Part shown: piece after piece, positions 56,130 through 64,000 of the stretch
Layout: each line of letters starts with the position of its first letter
Position numbering within the stretch: the stretch's first letter is position 1
Assembly: GCA_036379955.1 (NCBI GenBank)
Contig: DASVFR010000030.1
Span: 1 to 64,000 of the forward strand
Reading direction: 5' to 3'
From: VRUE01 sp036379955
GTDB taxonomy: Bacteria; Actinomycetota; Thermoleophilia; Solirubrobacterales; 70-9
DNA length: 64,000 bases
Position numbers and translations under genes: made by a program
Notes under the pieces: generated by a model
Seen by the model: the letters and a program-made list of their open reading frames with translations, nothing else
Told to the model about the DNA's origin: nothing
The model's database searches: none

Positions 56130-59039
56130 GTGCCGGTGACGGTGAAGATGCCGGTGCGGCTGCGCCTCGACGCCGGGACGGACCCCGACGAGGTCGAGCG
56201 GGCGCTCACCGCCGCGCTCGCGCGCAGCATCTCCGCCAGCGGACGGGAGGTTCCGTCGCAGGGGCGGCCGGCGGCTCTGGCCGCGCCGACCGTGTCCTGG
56301 CGGGAGGGGAGCCTCGACGCGGTCGGTCCCGAGGCCGGCGCCGAGATCGTGCGGGCAGTGCACCGCTCGGTCGCCGCCGCCGCGCGCCTGGCCGGGGCTC
56401 AGGCCGGTTCCGCCGGCCCGGCCGCCGGCTCGGCGCTCCCCGTGCCCCGCTGGGCGGAGCCGGGGGCGGGGTGGGGCGGCGACGAGTGGGTCCTCGCCTT
56501 CGTCGAGGCCTACGCGGCCAACCCCCCGCAGCTGGGGTCGACCGACCTCGTCGGGTTGATCTACCGCCTCGAGGAGGGCTATGGGGTTAGGGCGTTTCGG
56601 CTGCTCGACCGCGACCGCGTCGTCCCCGGCACGGTCGAAGCGCTGGAGGGCGTCTTCCGCATCATCGAGCTGCACGCTTCCGTCGCGCAGGTGCACGGGA
56701 TCGAGGTGACGATCGCGGAGGTCGGCGTCGACCTCGCTCCCGGTGACTCGATGAGCCTGCGCTGGCTGTCCGGGTCCGCCGCAGCCCGGCACGAGGCGCT
56801 GCTCCGCCACAAGCGGGAGATCGTCGCCGGAGCGCTCGAGCCGGCCCGGCAGCGCCTGGTGGCAGCGCTCGGGCCCGCGGCCTTTGCCCGGCTGGTGGAG
56901 GCGAAAGCCGGGGAGGAGGTCGAGCGGCTCGAGGCCGACCCGCGGACGAGGAGCTTCGCGGTGCTCGGCGCCGGCGAGGACGCGTACCTGGTCGCCTCGC
57001 GCGGCGAGGCGCCGCCGGTGCTCGGCGAGAACCCCCTGCCGCTCGTGGCGCTGACCGAGGAGGCGCCGGTTGCCCCCCCGGCCCCAGATGGTGGGGAGGG
57101 CGCGGCAGGCGGCGGCGACGCGGGAGACGGCGACGGCGAGACCGGCGACGGCGAGGAGGACGGCTCCGAGCGCGCCGGCTTCGTGCTCGGCGACGGGGGA
57201 TCGGACGAGAGCGGTGTGTCCTTCCCGGTCGCGGGAGGGGACGGGGGGACCCTGACCTGCGAGTCCTTCCTCGGCGAGCCGTCGCTTGCCGAGCTGGGGG
57301 AGGACGGCGAACGGCTGCGCGAGCGGATCGCCGCCGTGGCGGCCAGGCTCGACGTCGAGCCCTGCGACTTCGGCGGCCAGTTCTGCCTCAACGCGGCCCT
57401 GGCGCTGGGTGCCCGGGCGCTCGCCGTCGGCGCGGCCGGGGCCGGGGAGAGTGGGGGCATCCTCAAACCGCCCGCCGCCGCCGCCAACCTCGGGGCCGCC
57501 GAGTTCGAGGCGGCCGCCTCCCCGGCGCGCCAGCTGCTGCGTCACCTGGCGGCGACCGTGCCGGTGTTGAACGCGCTCAGCGCGGACCTCGTCGCCGCCT
57601 ACATGCGCCCGGAGCACCGCGGCACGATCGAGGAGCCGTTCGGCGACCCGACCAGGTGGGCGATCCGCTTCGGCGCCGGCTTCAACGGCAGCCTGATCGA
57701 GTCCGTCGGCTTCCTCTTCGGCGCCACCTGCCAGGTGCTGATGGCGCAGCTGCTGCGCAGCTCGCGAGAGGCGATAGAAGACCGCCGCAGCCCCGAGTAC
57801 GCCGAGCTGTTCGAGCGCACGATGCTGCCCCGGCTCGAGCGGCTCGGCGAGCTGCTGGGCTGGCGCGAGGAGATCCGACGCTACGAAACGGTCCGGGCGA
57901 TGGCCATGGCGTCCGATGACGGCAACCCGGTCGTCTGGGACCGGCCGAACGCGCCGGCGGCCGCGACGCCGCCCCCGCCGACCCCCGCGGCGACGCCGGC
58001 GGGCAACTGGCCGGCCGCCCGCGAGGCGCTGCTGGACTCGCTGCGCCCCGCCGAGGCGCCGCCGCCCGCCGAGCTGCCCGGCCACCGGCGCGGCGAGGTC
58101 GTCGACGACGGGCGCGTCGTCGGCGTCGACGACGGCAGCGGCCGCGTCTGGACGCTCGCGGCGATCGAGTCGGCGCTCGTCACGCGCCGCGGCACGCTCG
58201 AGTCGATCGATCCGCTGGTCAAGCAGCTCGCCGATCTGCCCGAGGCGCTCGGGCGGCTGCGCGGCGACCGCGAGCACGCGCGCGAGACGCTTGCCTCGAT
58301 CCTCGCCGAGATGCTCACCCGCAACGAGGAGACGTCCGCGGACGTGCGGGGGAGCTGGGAGTACTCGTTCCGGGCCAGCCGCATCCGCGAGGGCCTGCCC
58401 GGCGCCACCGTGCCGGGGACGGGCTTCTCGCTGCAGGGGGTCCACAGGCTGGCGCACGAGGCGATCGGGGACGCCTTCGGCGGCGACGTGACCTACGCGC
58501 TGGCAATTCGCTCGCTCTTCGAGGGCGAGCTGAACCGCTCGCTGGGGCTGACCCTGATCGAGTTCACCGGGCTCGTCCTGGCGGGGATCGTCTGCGCGCC
58601 GCTGGCCGCGGCGCTGGGCGTCGGTCTCGCCGCCTACCACTACGAGGAGGCGCTGGAGCGCGAGCGCCTCTACGGCAGCCTGATCGACCCCGAGCTGGTG
58701 CTCAGCCGCGTCGAGGTCGAGGTCGAGCTGTTTGCGGCCCGGCTGGGGCTCGCCCTGGCCTTCCTGGGAGAGGCCGGTTCCATATTGCGCAGTGGGGAGA
58801 GGGTCGGGGTTGCGATGACCCAGCACCTGGCGGAGCAGCTCGAGCGCGGGCTGGCGGTGGCGCTGGTGCGCGAGGTGGCGAAGGCCGAGCTCGTGGGCAA
58901 GCTGATCGAGCTCGCTGTCCAGCCGCTGATCGCCTCGTTGGAGCGCGAGGTGCTGGTCGCCGGGCCGCAGGGCGGGCTCGACGCGGCCCTGCAGCACCGC
59001 CTGGCGCTGCTGCCGCCGGCGCCGGGAGTGGTCGAGTGA
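56130..59039 (+). CDS. 969-residue multidomain protein of contractile-tail operon
   Basis: From a GTG immediately after the 61-residue gene. Layout: N-terminal small beta-alpha unit (1-40); a globular region to about 310; an acidic Gly/Asp/Glu linker (about 313-350); a helical region (about 380-590, with EAIEDRRSPEYAELFERTML); a Pro/Ala linker (about 604-650); then a helical C-terminal domain with a hydrophobic segment at about 807-835 (LTLIEFTGLVLAGIVCAPLA). It sits where a tape-measure gene is usual in phage tails, but its N-terminus and two flexible linkers look unlike one. A cargo, a membrane-piercing factor or an unusual tape measure are all possible. It overlaps the next gene by 4 bp. 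Confidence 0.65.
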   Translation: MPVTVKMPVRLRLDAGTDPDEVERALTAALARSISASGREVPSQGRPAALAAPTVSWREGSLDAVGPEAGAEIVRAVHRSVAAAARLAGAQAGSAGPAAGSALPVPRWAEPGAGWGGDEWVLAFVEAYAANPPQLGSTDLVGLIYRLEEGYGVRAFRLLDRDRVVPGTVEALEGVFRIIELHASVAQVHGIEVTIAEVGVDLAPGDSMSLRWLSGSAAARHEALLRHKREIVAGALEPARQRLVAALGPAAFARLVEAKAGEEVERLEADPRTRSFAVLGAGEDAYLVASRGEAPPVLGENPLPLVALTEEAPVAPPAPDGGEGAAGGGDAGDGDGETGDGEEDGSERAGFVLGDGGSDESGVSFPVAGGDGGTLTCESFLGEPSLAELGEDGERLRERIAAVAARLDVEPCDFGGQFCLNAALALGARALAVGAAGAGESGGILKPPAAAANLGAAEFEAAASPARQLLRHLAATVPVLNALSADLVAAYMRPEHRGTIEEPFGDPTRWAIRFGAGFNGSLIESVGFLFGATCQVLMAQLLRSSREAIEDRRSPEYAELFERTMLPRLERLGELLGWREEIRRYETVRAMAMASDDGNPVVWDRPNAPAAATPPPPTPAATPAGNWPAAREALLDSLRPAEAPPPAELPGHRRGEVVDDGRVVGVDDGSGRVWTLAAIESALVTRRGTLESIDPLVKQLADLPEALGRLRGDREHARETLASILAEMLTRNEETSADVRGSWEYSFRASRIREGLPGATVPGTGFSLQGVHRLAHEAIGDAFGGDVTYALAIRSLFEGELNRSLGLTLIEFTGLVLAGIVCAPLAAALGVGLAAYHYEEALERERLYGSLIDPELVLSRVEVEVELFAARLGLALAFLGEAGSILRSGERVGVAMTQHLAEQLERGLAVALVREVAKAELVGKLIELAVQPLIASLEREVLVAGPQGGLDAALQHRLALLPPAPGVVE

Positions 59040-60226
59040 CGCCGGTGCGCTTCCTGGGCGAGCTGGCCGAGGTGGACGTCGCCGCCTGGGTGGCCGACGA
59101 CGCGCGCCTGCTGCGCTTCCGCGAGCGCCTCGCCCGGGTCGAGGTCGAGGGCGGCCCGCTGGGGAGGCCGCGGGCGCAGACGCTGGTCGAGCGGCTCCTG
59201 GTCGGCGCCCTCGACGACTTCGGCAACCGGTACATGCGGACGATGGGCGAGCACCTGGAGGCGATCGTGCGGATCCGCGGCGAGCTCGCCCGGCGCTTCG
59301 AGGCGGTGCTCGGCCACTTCGGCGCCGGCCGCCGCCCCTCGCGCCTGCCGCGCCGCCTGCTCGACGTCGGCGAGCTGACGCGCCTCTTCGACGAGCTCGA
59401 CCGGCGCCTGGAGGCGATCGACGGGCGCACCGGCAGCCGGGCGATCGAGGACTTCTACCGCCACCGCAACCCCGAGGCCCGCGCCGCGACCGCGACCGAC
59501 GCGCTCGCCCACGCCCTGGGCGAGAGCTGGGAGTCGCGGATGGGCCGGGTCGAGGAGGCCGCGGGGGAGCCGTTGCCGGCCTCGGCGGGCGAGCGCTCGG
59601 CGGGGCCGCTCGACCCGGTCCCCGAGGAGCTCAGAGGGTTCGAGCGGCGGGGGGAGTGGGAGAGGGGTCGCGCCGCCTCCTACCGCGAGCGGCGGCGCAG
59701 GCTCGAGGGTCGTACGGAGCGTGGGGTCGAGCGACTGCCGTCCCGGACGATGGAGAGAGCGCCCTCTCAGGCCGTCCTCGACCGCTGGAAAGCGCACGCC
59801 CTCCCTCCCGACTGGCGGGCGTTCCTGCGCAGCCCGGCCGACTACACGGAGGCGATGGAGGCCCAGTTCGCGGAGATCGCGCGCACCGACCCGCACTTCG
59901 CCGGCGCCCGCACCGAGGTCGAGCTGCGGCCGCCCGACGGCAGGCCCTTCCGCCCCGACGGCATCCGCTTCCTCGACTCGGAGGGCAACCGCTACCTCCT
60001 CGCCGAGCACAAGGAGGGCCTGCCGTCGGGCGGCCGGGCGCAGCTGCGTGGCGAGATGATCGACGACGCGGCGATGGCCCGCAGGCTCGAGGGCTACGGC
60101 TGCCAGGGGTGGACCTACTCCAGCTCCGATCCGGAGGTGGCGGCGACGATCGCCTCGATCGTCGCCGAGCTGCGCGAGGCCTCGCCCGAGCTGGGCCGCC
60201 TGCTGCACGCCCCGGAGGTGCGCTGA
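59036..60226 (+). CDS. putative effector with C-terminal PD-(D/E)XK nuclease domain
   Basis: 396 residues. Residues 1-130 are helical and Arg/Leu-rich; about 190-245 is a charged basic linker (RERRRRLEGRTERGVERLPS). The last 130 residues hold RPFRPDGIRFLDSEGNRYLL followed by AEHKEGLP. Pro307-Asp308 and Glu324-x-Lys326 form a PD-(D/E)XK catalytic signature with normal spacing. The next helix, GGRAQLRGEMIDDAAMARRL, carries a Gln in the usual place, and a closing strand is GWTYSSSDPEVAATIASIV. This resembles nuclease tips of polymorphic toxins. The gene starts within the end of the 969-residue gene and is followed 3 bp later by a structural gene. Nuclease assignment is inference from motif and order. 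Confidence 0.6.
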   Translation: MTPVRFLGELAEVDVAAWVADDARLLRFRERLARVEVEGGPLGRPRAQTLVERLLVGALDDFGNRYMRTMGEHLEAIVRIRGELARRFEAVLGHFGAGRRPSRLPRRLLDVGELTRLFDELDRRLEAIDGRTGSRAIEDFYRHRNPEARAATATDALAHALGESWESRMGRVEEAAGEPLPASAGERSAGPLDPVPEELRGFERRGEWERGRAASYRERRRRLEGRTERGVERLPSRTMERAPSQAVLDRWKAHALPPDWRAFLRSPADYTEAMEAQFAEIARTDPHFAGARTEVELRPPDGRPFRPDGIRFLDSEGNRYLLAEHKEGLPSGGRAQLRGEMIDDAAMARRLEGYGCQGWTYSSSDPEVAATIASIVAELREASPELGRLLHAPEVR

Positions 60227-60229
60227 GCG

Positions 60230-60727
60230 ATGGGCGGCTCGAGCTACCAGACGTACGGAACGCTCCCCTCGGCGGTGATCTCCGACGGCACCATGCCCGT
60301 GCCGGTCTGGGCGGTGACGAAGATGAGCCTGACCGAGTCCTACAAGCTGCCGCCGATCGGCTCCACCGGCGCGAAGGCGGTGGTGAGCGCCCACGAGGAC
60401 TCGATCACGCTCGACGGCGTCCTGCCCGGCCACGAGCGCTTCGCCTGGAAGCTGGCGCTCGAGACGCTGGCAGAGACGAGCAAGCGTGGCGGCGGCGGCC
60501 TTCTCGGTGTGCCGGTTCCCGGCATCTCGGGCCTGATCCTCCTCACCGCGATGACGATCCGCACCGACATGCAGGTGAAGAAGCTCAGCTTCACCGCCAG
60601 CGCCACCAGGCGCGAGGCGCTCGACGTCTCGATCGAGCTCGAGTACATGCCAAGGCCGTCGGCGCTCGGCAAGCTGCTCGACGCAGGGGCGGCCGCCGTC
60701 GGCGCGCTCAAGGACTTCGCACCGTGA
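60230..60727 (+). CDS. tail component, gpU/tube-initiator-like
   Basis: 165 residues. The line SAHEDSITLDGVLPGHERFA near 55 resembles the EDxITLxGxLxP block of phage tail-completion/gpU-like and related beta-barrel adaptor proteins. It is followed by a helix and a Gly-rich loop (RGGGGLLGVPVPGISGLILL) and a strand-rich end (TDMQVKKLSFTASATRREAL; DVSIELEYMP). Its place before the hub-spike gene also fits the tube-initiator (Afp7/LysM position) of injection systems. It overlaps the next gene by 4 bp (GTGA). Confidence 0.6.
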   Translation: MGGSSYQTYGTLPSAVISDGTMPVPVWAVTKMSLTESYKLPPIGSTGAKAVVSAHEDSITLDGVLPGHERFAWKLALETLAETSKRGGGGLLGVPVPGISGLILLTAMTIRTDMQVKKLSFTASATRREALDVSIELEYMPRPSALGKLLDAGAAAVGALKDFAP

Positions 60728-61224
60728 GCGGCCAGCCGGTTCCGATGCTCGAACGGCTCTCTCCGGCGCCGCTCGCGACCCCGCCCGCGGGCTTCGCTCG
60801 GGTCACGGAATCGATCCGCGGCGGCCTGCCGCACCGGATCGAGCTCGGCCCGGTGACGCTGGCGCTGATCGCGCCGACCGGCGTCGCCGCCACCTGGCGC
60901 GACGCCGACCCGCGGACGCCGGTCGGCTCCAGCGCCGAAGGGCTCGCCAGCTTCGACCCGACCGCCGCCGCTCCGACCGCGCCCGCCTCGCGGCTGCCGC
61001 TGCGGCTGATCGCCCTGCACGAGGACCGCATCGTCGCCTCGCTGCCGCTGCGCGCCGGCCGGCTCCGGCTCGTCGCCGCGGCGGGCGGCGAAGGGTCGGC
61101 TGCCTTGGTCGAGCTCGTCGTGCTCGGCTGGGAGCTGCACGCCGGAACGCTGCGGGGCGCCGGCGACGCCGGCTCGCGCATCGACCTGGCCTGGCGCCGC
61201 GCCGACCGCCCGGAAGGCGCCTGA
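60724..61224 (+). CDS. hypothetical tail-operon protein
   Basis: 166 residues from a GTG overlapping the previous stop. It opens with a Pro-rich arm (QPVPMLERLSPAPLATPPAG), then strands (IELGPVTLALIAPTGVAATW; LPLRLIALHEDRIVASLPLR; LRLVAAAGGEGSAALVELVV), suggesting a beta-sandwich. Tight overlaps with both neighbours mean it is a structural or assembly part of the same machine. I do not recognise the family; a baseplate adaptor between tube and hub is a reasonable guess. Confidence 0.55.
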   Translation: MSGQPVPMLERLSPAPLATPPAGFARVTESIRGGLPHRIELGPVTLALIAPTGVAATWRDADPRTPVGSSAEGLASFDPTAAAPTAPASRLPLRLIALHEDRIVASLPLRAGRLRLVAAAGGEGSAALVELVVLGWELHAGTLRGAGDAGSRIDLAWRRADRPEGA

Positions 61225-63227
61225 TGGGCCTGCTCGACGCTCCCGTCCCCTCCGCGACCCCGGTCGGCAACGACGCCGGCTGGTTGCTCTCCTTCCACCG
61301 CGAGGAAGAGGAGAACGGCTGCTACGCGATCGTCGAGAAAGCGGAGCTCGAGCTGGGGCGCGACGACTACGACGGCAAGATCGCGGCGGCGCTGGTCGAC
61401 GGCCTGGCGGGCGGCTCCTTCTCTTTCACGGTCGAGGGGATCACCGACGAGGGCTACGCGAAGATCGCCCAGGTCGGCAAAGACCACCCGACGGTGGTCA
61501 AGCTCTACCTCTACTGGCGCGACACGACGTCCAGCGCGGGCGCCTACCTGCGCTCGATCGTCGGCTTCGACGACGGGACGACGGCGAGCCACGTTCCGGG
61601 CGGTCCGGTCGCGGTGTTGGCGATCGACTCGGTCACCCGCACAGCGGGCGAGCGCCGCTACCAGGCCGAGATCGTCGCCCGCGAGTGGGTCTACGCGCGT
61701 CTCGAGGGGAGCCGCCTCTGCCGCAAGGGGATGGTCGCGAAGAGCCCGGCCGACGCGGTCTCCCGGCTGACCGATGCGGTGCACGGCCACTCGCACTGGC
61801 ACGAGCCGACCGCGCACTCCGAATACCCGCCGGCCCCGCCAAAGACGAAGGGCAACGGCAAGATCGTCCTCAGCCGCGGCGAGAGCGCCGCCAAACAGCT
61901 CGAGCGCGTCGCCGGGCAGCTGGAGCTGCGCAGCGGGCGCTTCGGCCGCGGCATGCTGTTGATCCGCCAGGGCGAGCTGCACGCCGGCATGCGGCCGGTT
62001 CCGCTGCAGGGCAAAGGCAAGCCGCTGACGCCGGCCGGCGGCCTGCTGGAGCCTCGTGTGACGGGGAAGCTGGAGATCGACCCGACCCGGGACCCGTGCC
62101 TTGGCCAAGCACCAACCCGGCGCAGGCTCGAGATCTTGCTGAAGGGACGCCCGGACCTCTTCCCGGGCGACGTGGTCGAGCTCAACCTGCCGCCCGAGGA
62201 CCTCGCCCACGCCGAAGGCGGCTGGTCGGGAGCGATTGGCGATCTCCTCGGCGGCCCGCCGCTGCCCGCGCCCTCCGGCGAGCTCACCGAGCCGCGCACG
62301 CGCGTCTACGTGAACGGCGTCGAGCACCGCCTCGGAGCCGACAGCGGCTTCGTCACCAAGCTCACCGGAGTCGAGCTGGAGAAAGGCGTCGAGGTATGGG
62401 ACTGGCGGGAAAGCCCCGGTGAGCTAGGGGGAAGGGAGGGCGAGCGCGACGGTCACCCCAATCCGGAGACCGACGCAGGCCGCGCCGTGATGGGCCGGAT
62501 CGAGCGGGCGCTCGCCGCGACGAGCGCGATCGAGGTCGGCGAGGTCCGCCAGACGACCTCGGCGGGCGAGGACGGCTCGCCCGCTCAGACCGAGCTGGTC
62601 TGGGAGGGCCTCGAGCCGCCCGACGGCGAGCCGATGCAGGCGCGGCGGCTGGGGGTCGCGCGGCCCAGCCCGGCGCCGCTCGGCGGCGTGCCCTACGCGA
62701 CGCCCTGGGCCTGGGGCAGGTGCGGGCTCGTCCTGCCCCGCTACCCGGGGACGCGCGTGGTCACCGCGCATCGCCGCGGTCAGCACGAGGACGCGATCGA
62801 CATCGGGGCGATCTGGGAGTCCGGGCGAGGCCCCGACTCCGAGCCCGGCGATTGGTGGCTGATCCTTCCGGTCGGGGTGAGCCGGGACAGCGCCCTCGCC
62901 GAGGACGAGGTCGCCGAGGAACCGAGCGGGCCGGCGGTCAACGACCTCACCGACGGGGACGGCAACCGGGTGATCGAGGTCGGCGAGCTGACGCTGCGGG
63001 TCGGGGCCGACAGCCTCGGCGACGCCGGCGAGCGGCCCGAGCGCGCCTCCGAGCAGGGCTCGATCACGATCGAGCATGCCGACGGCGGGGCGAGCATCGT
63101 GATCGGCAGCGACGGCGGCGTCCGCATCCACGCCGCCAAGGGCCTCAGGCTGGAGGCCGAGCAGGACATCGAGCTCGACGCGGCCAACGTCAAGGTCACG
63201 GTCGACGGGACGATGGATGTGAGCTGA
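61224..63227 (+). CDS. VgrG-like baseplate hub-spike fusion
   Basis: 667 residues. The first about 370 resemble phage gpD/gp27-type hub domains (AVLAIDSVTRTAGERRYQAE; GRGMLLIRQGELHAGMRPVP; LEILLKGRPDLFPGDVVELN). At about 490-530 the gp5/VgrG OB-fold appears: YATPWAWGRCGLVLPRYPGT, then RVVTAHRRGQHEDAIDIGAI. From about 611 the end is a short beta-helix: GSITIEHADGGASIVIGSDG, GVRIHAAKGLRLEAEQDIEL, DAANVKVTVDGTMDVS. This forms the trimeric needle that leads membrane puncture. It is flanked by the PAAR-like gene, confirming the role. No C-terminal effector domain is present. Confidence 0.83.
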   Translation: MGLLDAPVPSATPVGNDAGWLLSFHREEEENGCYAIVEKAELELGRDDYDGKIAAALVDGLAGGSFSFTVEGITDEGYAKIAQVGKDHPTVVKLYLYWRDTTSSAGAYLRSIVGFDDGTTASHVPGGPVAVLAIDSVTRTAGERRYQAEIVAREWVYARLEGSRLCRKGMVAKSPADAVSRLTDAVHGHSHWHEPTAHSEYPPAPPKTKGNGKIVLSRGESAAKQLERVAGQLELRSGRFGRGMLLIRQGELHAGMRPVPLQGKGKPLTPAGGLLEPRVTGKLEIDPTRDPCLGQAPTRRRLEILLKGRPDLFPGDVVELNLPPEDLAHAEGGWSGAIGDLLGGPPLPAPSGELTEPRTRVYVNGVEHRLGADSGFVTKLTGVELEKGVEVWDWRESPGELGGREGERDGHPNPETDAGRAVMGRIERALAATSAIEVGEVRQTTSAGEDGSPAQTELVWEGLEPPDGEPMQARRLGVARPSPAPLGGVPYATPWAWGRCGLVLPRYPGTRVVTAHRRGQHEDAIDIGAIWESGRGPDSEPGDWWLILPVGVSRDSALAEDEVAEEPSGPAVNDLTDGDGNRVIEVGELTLRVGADSLGDAGERPERASEQGSITIEHADGGASIVIGSDGGVRIHAAKGLRLEAEQDIELDAANVKVTVDGTMDVS

Positions 63228-63229
63228 GC

Positions 63230-63562
63230 GTGGCGGGCGTCCTGACAAAGGCCAGCGTCGTCCAGTGCGCGGAAGGCGCCCCGGCGAGCACCGGCAGCGA
63301 CGCCAAGCTGACCGTGTCCGGCGCGCCGGTGCTCACCAGCGCCGGGATCCCGGGCTGGACCTTCGTCGGCTGCCCGCAGTCGACGAAAGGCGGCAGCGCC
63401 AAGTCCTGCACCGGGATGGTCGCGCAGCAGGGCGGCGGCTCGCAGAAGCTCACCGTCGCCGGCTCGCCCGCGGTGCTGGAAACGATCGCCGGGAAGACCG
63501 ACGGGGCGCCGCTCAACACCGTCGTGGCGAGCCACGTTCAGACGAAGCTGACCGCCTCATGA
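63230..63562 (+). CDS. PAAR-like spike-tip protein (DUF4280-like)
   Basis: 110 residues from a GTG. TKASVVQCAEGAPASTGSDA, then LTVSGAPVLTSAGIPGWTFV, then GCPQSTKGGSAKSCTGMVAQ, then GGGSQKLTVAGSPAVLETIA. Repeated short strands with metal-capable Cys residues (near 12, 48 and 59) resemble the PAAR-like DUF4280 proteins that cap VgrG or gp5 needles. It follows the spike gene by 2 bp. It would form the sharp tip and may bind zinc or iron. Confidence 0.75.
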   Translation: MAGVLTKASVVQCAEGAPASTGSDAKLTVSGAPVLTSAGIPGWTFVGCPQSTKGGSAKSCTGMVAQQGGGSQKLTVAGSPAVLETIAGKTDGAPLNTVVASHVQTKLTAS

Positions 63563-63578
63563 CCCGCGGGGGACGACG

Positions 63579-64000
63579 ATGAGTGAGACGCCTGACCGCG
63601 AGCTGCTGCGCCGCCGCGCGCTCGGCTGGAGCCTCGCCTGCACGGAGATCGCAGCGGGCTTGGAGCTCGGCCGCGACCTCGAGCTGAGCGGCGGCGGTGC
63701 CGGCGCGGACCTGGCCCGGGTCGAGGGCGTCGAGGCGCTCGAGCAGTCGCTCGCCATCGCCCTGACCACGGCGCGGGGGGCCGACGTCTTCGACACCGAG
63801 TTCGGCTTCGACGGCATCGACGCGCTCGCCGAAGAGAGCGAGCCGGTGATGGTGCGGGAACGGGTGCGGATCTCGGTGATCGCCCTGCTGCGGCGCGAGC
63901 CGCGGGTGCGGCGCATCGTCGACGTCGAGCTGGCCGACGGCCGGTTGGCGGCCCCGGTCGCGGGGTCCCGCGAGCTCGACGTGCGGGTGGCGTTCGAGGC
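63579..64000 (+). CDS. GPW/gp25-like baseplate wedge protein (partial)
   Basis: Runs off the window after about 140 codons. An N-terminal extension (ETPDRELLRRRALGWSLACT) precedes the family core: VEALEQSLAIALTTARGADV, then FDTEFGFDGIDALAEESEPV, then VRISVIALLRREPRVRRIVD. This matches the gp25/W-type layout (initial helix, T-x-x-G-x-x-x-x-x-x-x-FG, and the EPR motif) that nucleates sheath polymerisation at the baseplate. gpJ-like baseplate proteins would be expected next, outside the window. Confidence 0.82.
   Translation, partial: MSETPDRELLRRRALGWSLACTEIAAGLELGRDLELSGGGAGADLARVEGVEALEQSLAIALTTARGADVFDTEFGFDGIDALAEESEPVMVRERVRISVIALLRREPRVRRIVDVELADGRLAAPVAGSRELDVRVAFE

Noticed and set aside
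55524..58997. 1157-codon minus-strand frame inside the tail operon
   Set aside because: Antisense shadow of the tube and 969-residue genes; the plus-strand genes have ordered overlaps and motifs.
56130..59039. eCIS core DUF4157 (HExxH) protease domain in the 969-residue protein
   Set aside because: The nearest string is LAHEAIGD, which lacks the second His; no metalloprotease motif.
1..64000. CRISPR array or rRNA genes
   Set aside because: No regularly spaced short direct repeats and no rRNA-like sequence were seen; the repeated elements present are dispersed palindromes.

Overview
This is a gene-dense, very GC-rich stretch with strong G/C preference at third codon positions. It fits a high-GC actinobacterium, and most likely the class Thermoleophilia (Solirubrobacterales/Gaiellales relatives). 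The reasons are the complete coenzyme F420 pathway with a fused CofG-CofH (FbiC) but a free-standing CofE, a DUF7144-like membrane protein, a DUF559/AbiEi-type fusion, and a very large secreted S53 peptidase. The taxonomy is inference; there is no rRNA gene in the window.

Layout. 0-7.4 kb: rmuC, a lipoprotein and ygfZ; a DtxR-type regulator with its own palindromic operators, followed by mntH (Mn/Fe uptake); a small operon with a THI5/NMT1-type binding protein; an aquaporin. 7.4-14 kb: the F420 block, with fbiC and a zinc alcohol dehydrogenase on the plus strand facing fno-cofD-cofC-cofE on the minus strand. 14-21.5 kb: acyl-CoA and ketone-body metabolism (SDR, hotdog thioesterase, HMG-CoA lyase, acyl-CoA carboxylase beta, acetoacetyl-CoA synthetase, metallo-beta-lactamase-fold hydrolase). 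21.5-26.7 kb: five tRNA genes (Leu CAA, Leu UAG, Trp, Gly, Pro GGG) and a patch of unfamiliar genes that includes a broken ORF6N antirepressor. 26.7-30 kb: two convergent thioredoxin-reductase-like flavoproteins with different sensor-like N-termini. 30-44 kb: household genes (NUDIX, RDD, haloalkane dehalogenase, phosphoesterase, hydrolases, ferritin-like protein, MFS exporter, MsrA, a large membrane protein), with tRNA-Pro(UGG) and a truncated methyltransferase. 44-53 kb: tRNA-Arg with a small HTH/excisionase-like gene, a 1375-residue S53 peptidase, a fatty-acid-hydroxylase-type protein, small membrane proteins and tRNA-His. 53.5-64 kb: one polarised operon for a contractile phage-tail-like nanomachine (sheath, tube, hub-spike fusion, PAAR-like tip, gp25). 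It carries two unusual inserted genes, and one of them ends in a probable PD-(D/E)XK nuclease. The operon runs off the right edge.

Three things stand out. (1) The contractile-tail operon places a putative nuclease cargo gene and a 969-residue unknown protein between tube and baseplate genes. (2) Palindromic elements of about 70-125 bp lie inside the reading frames of fbiC and cofE; the fbiC insert is exactly 41 codons. Relatives of the fbiC element occur after mntH and across the stop codon of the alcohol dehydrogenase gene. (3) An intergenic palindrome of exactly 45 bp, with arms GGTGCAACGCGT/ACGCGTTGCACC, occurs four times between 18.6 and 41.0 kb. Protein families were recognised by eye from motifs and gene order; no search was run.
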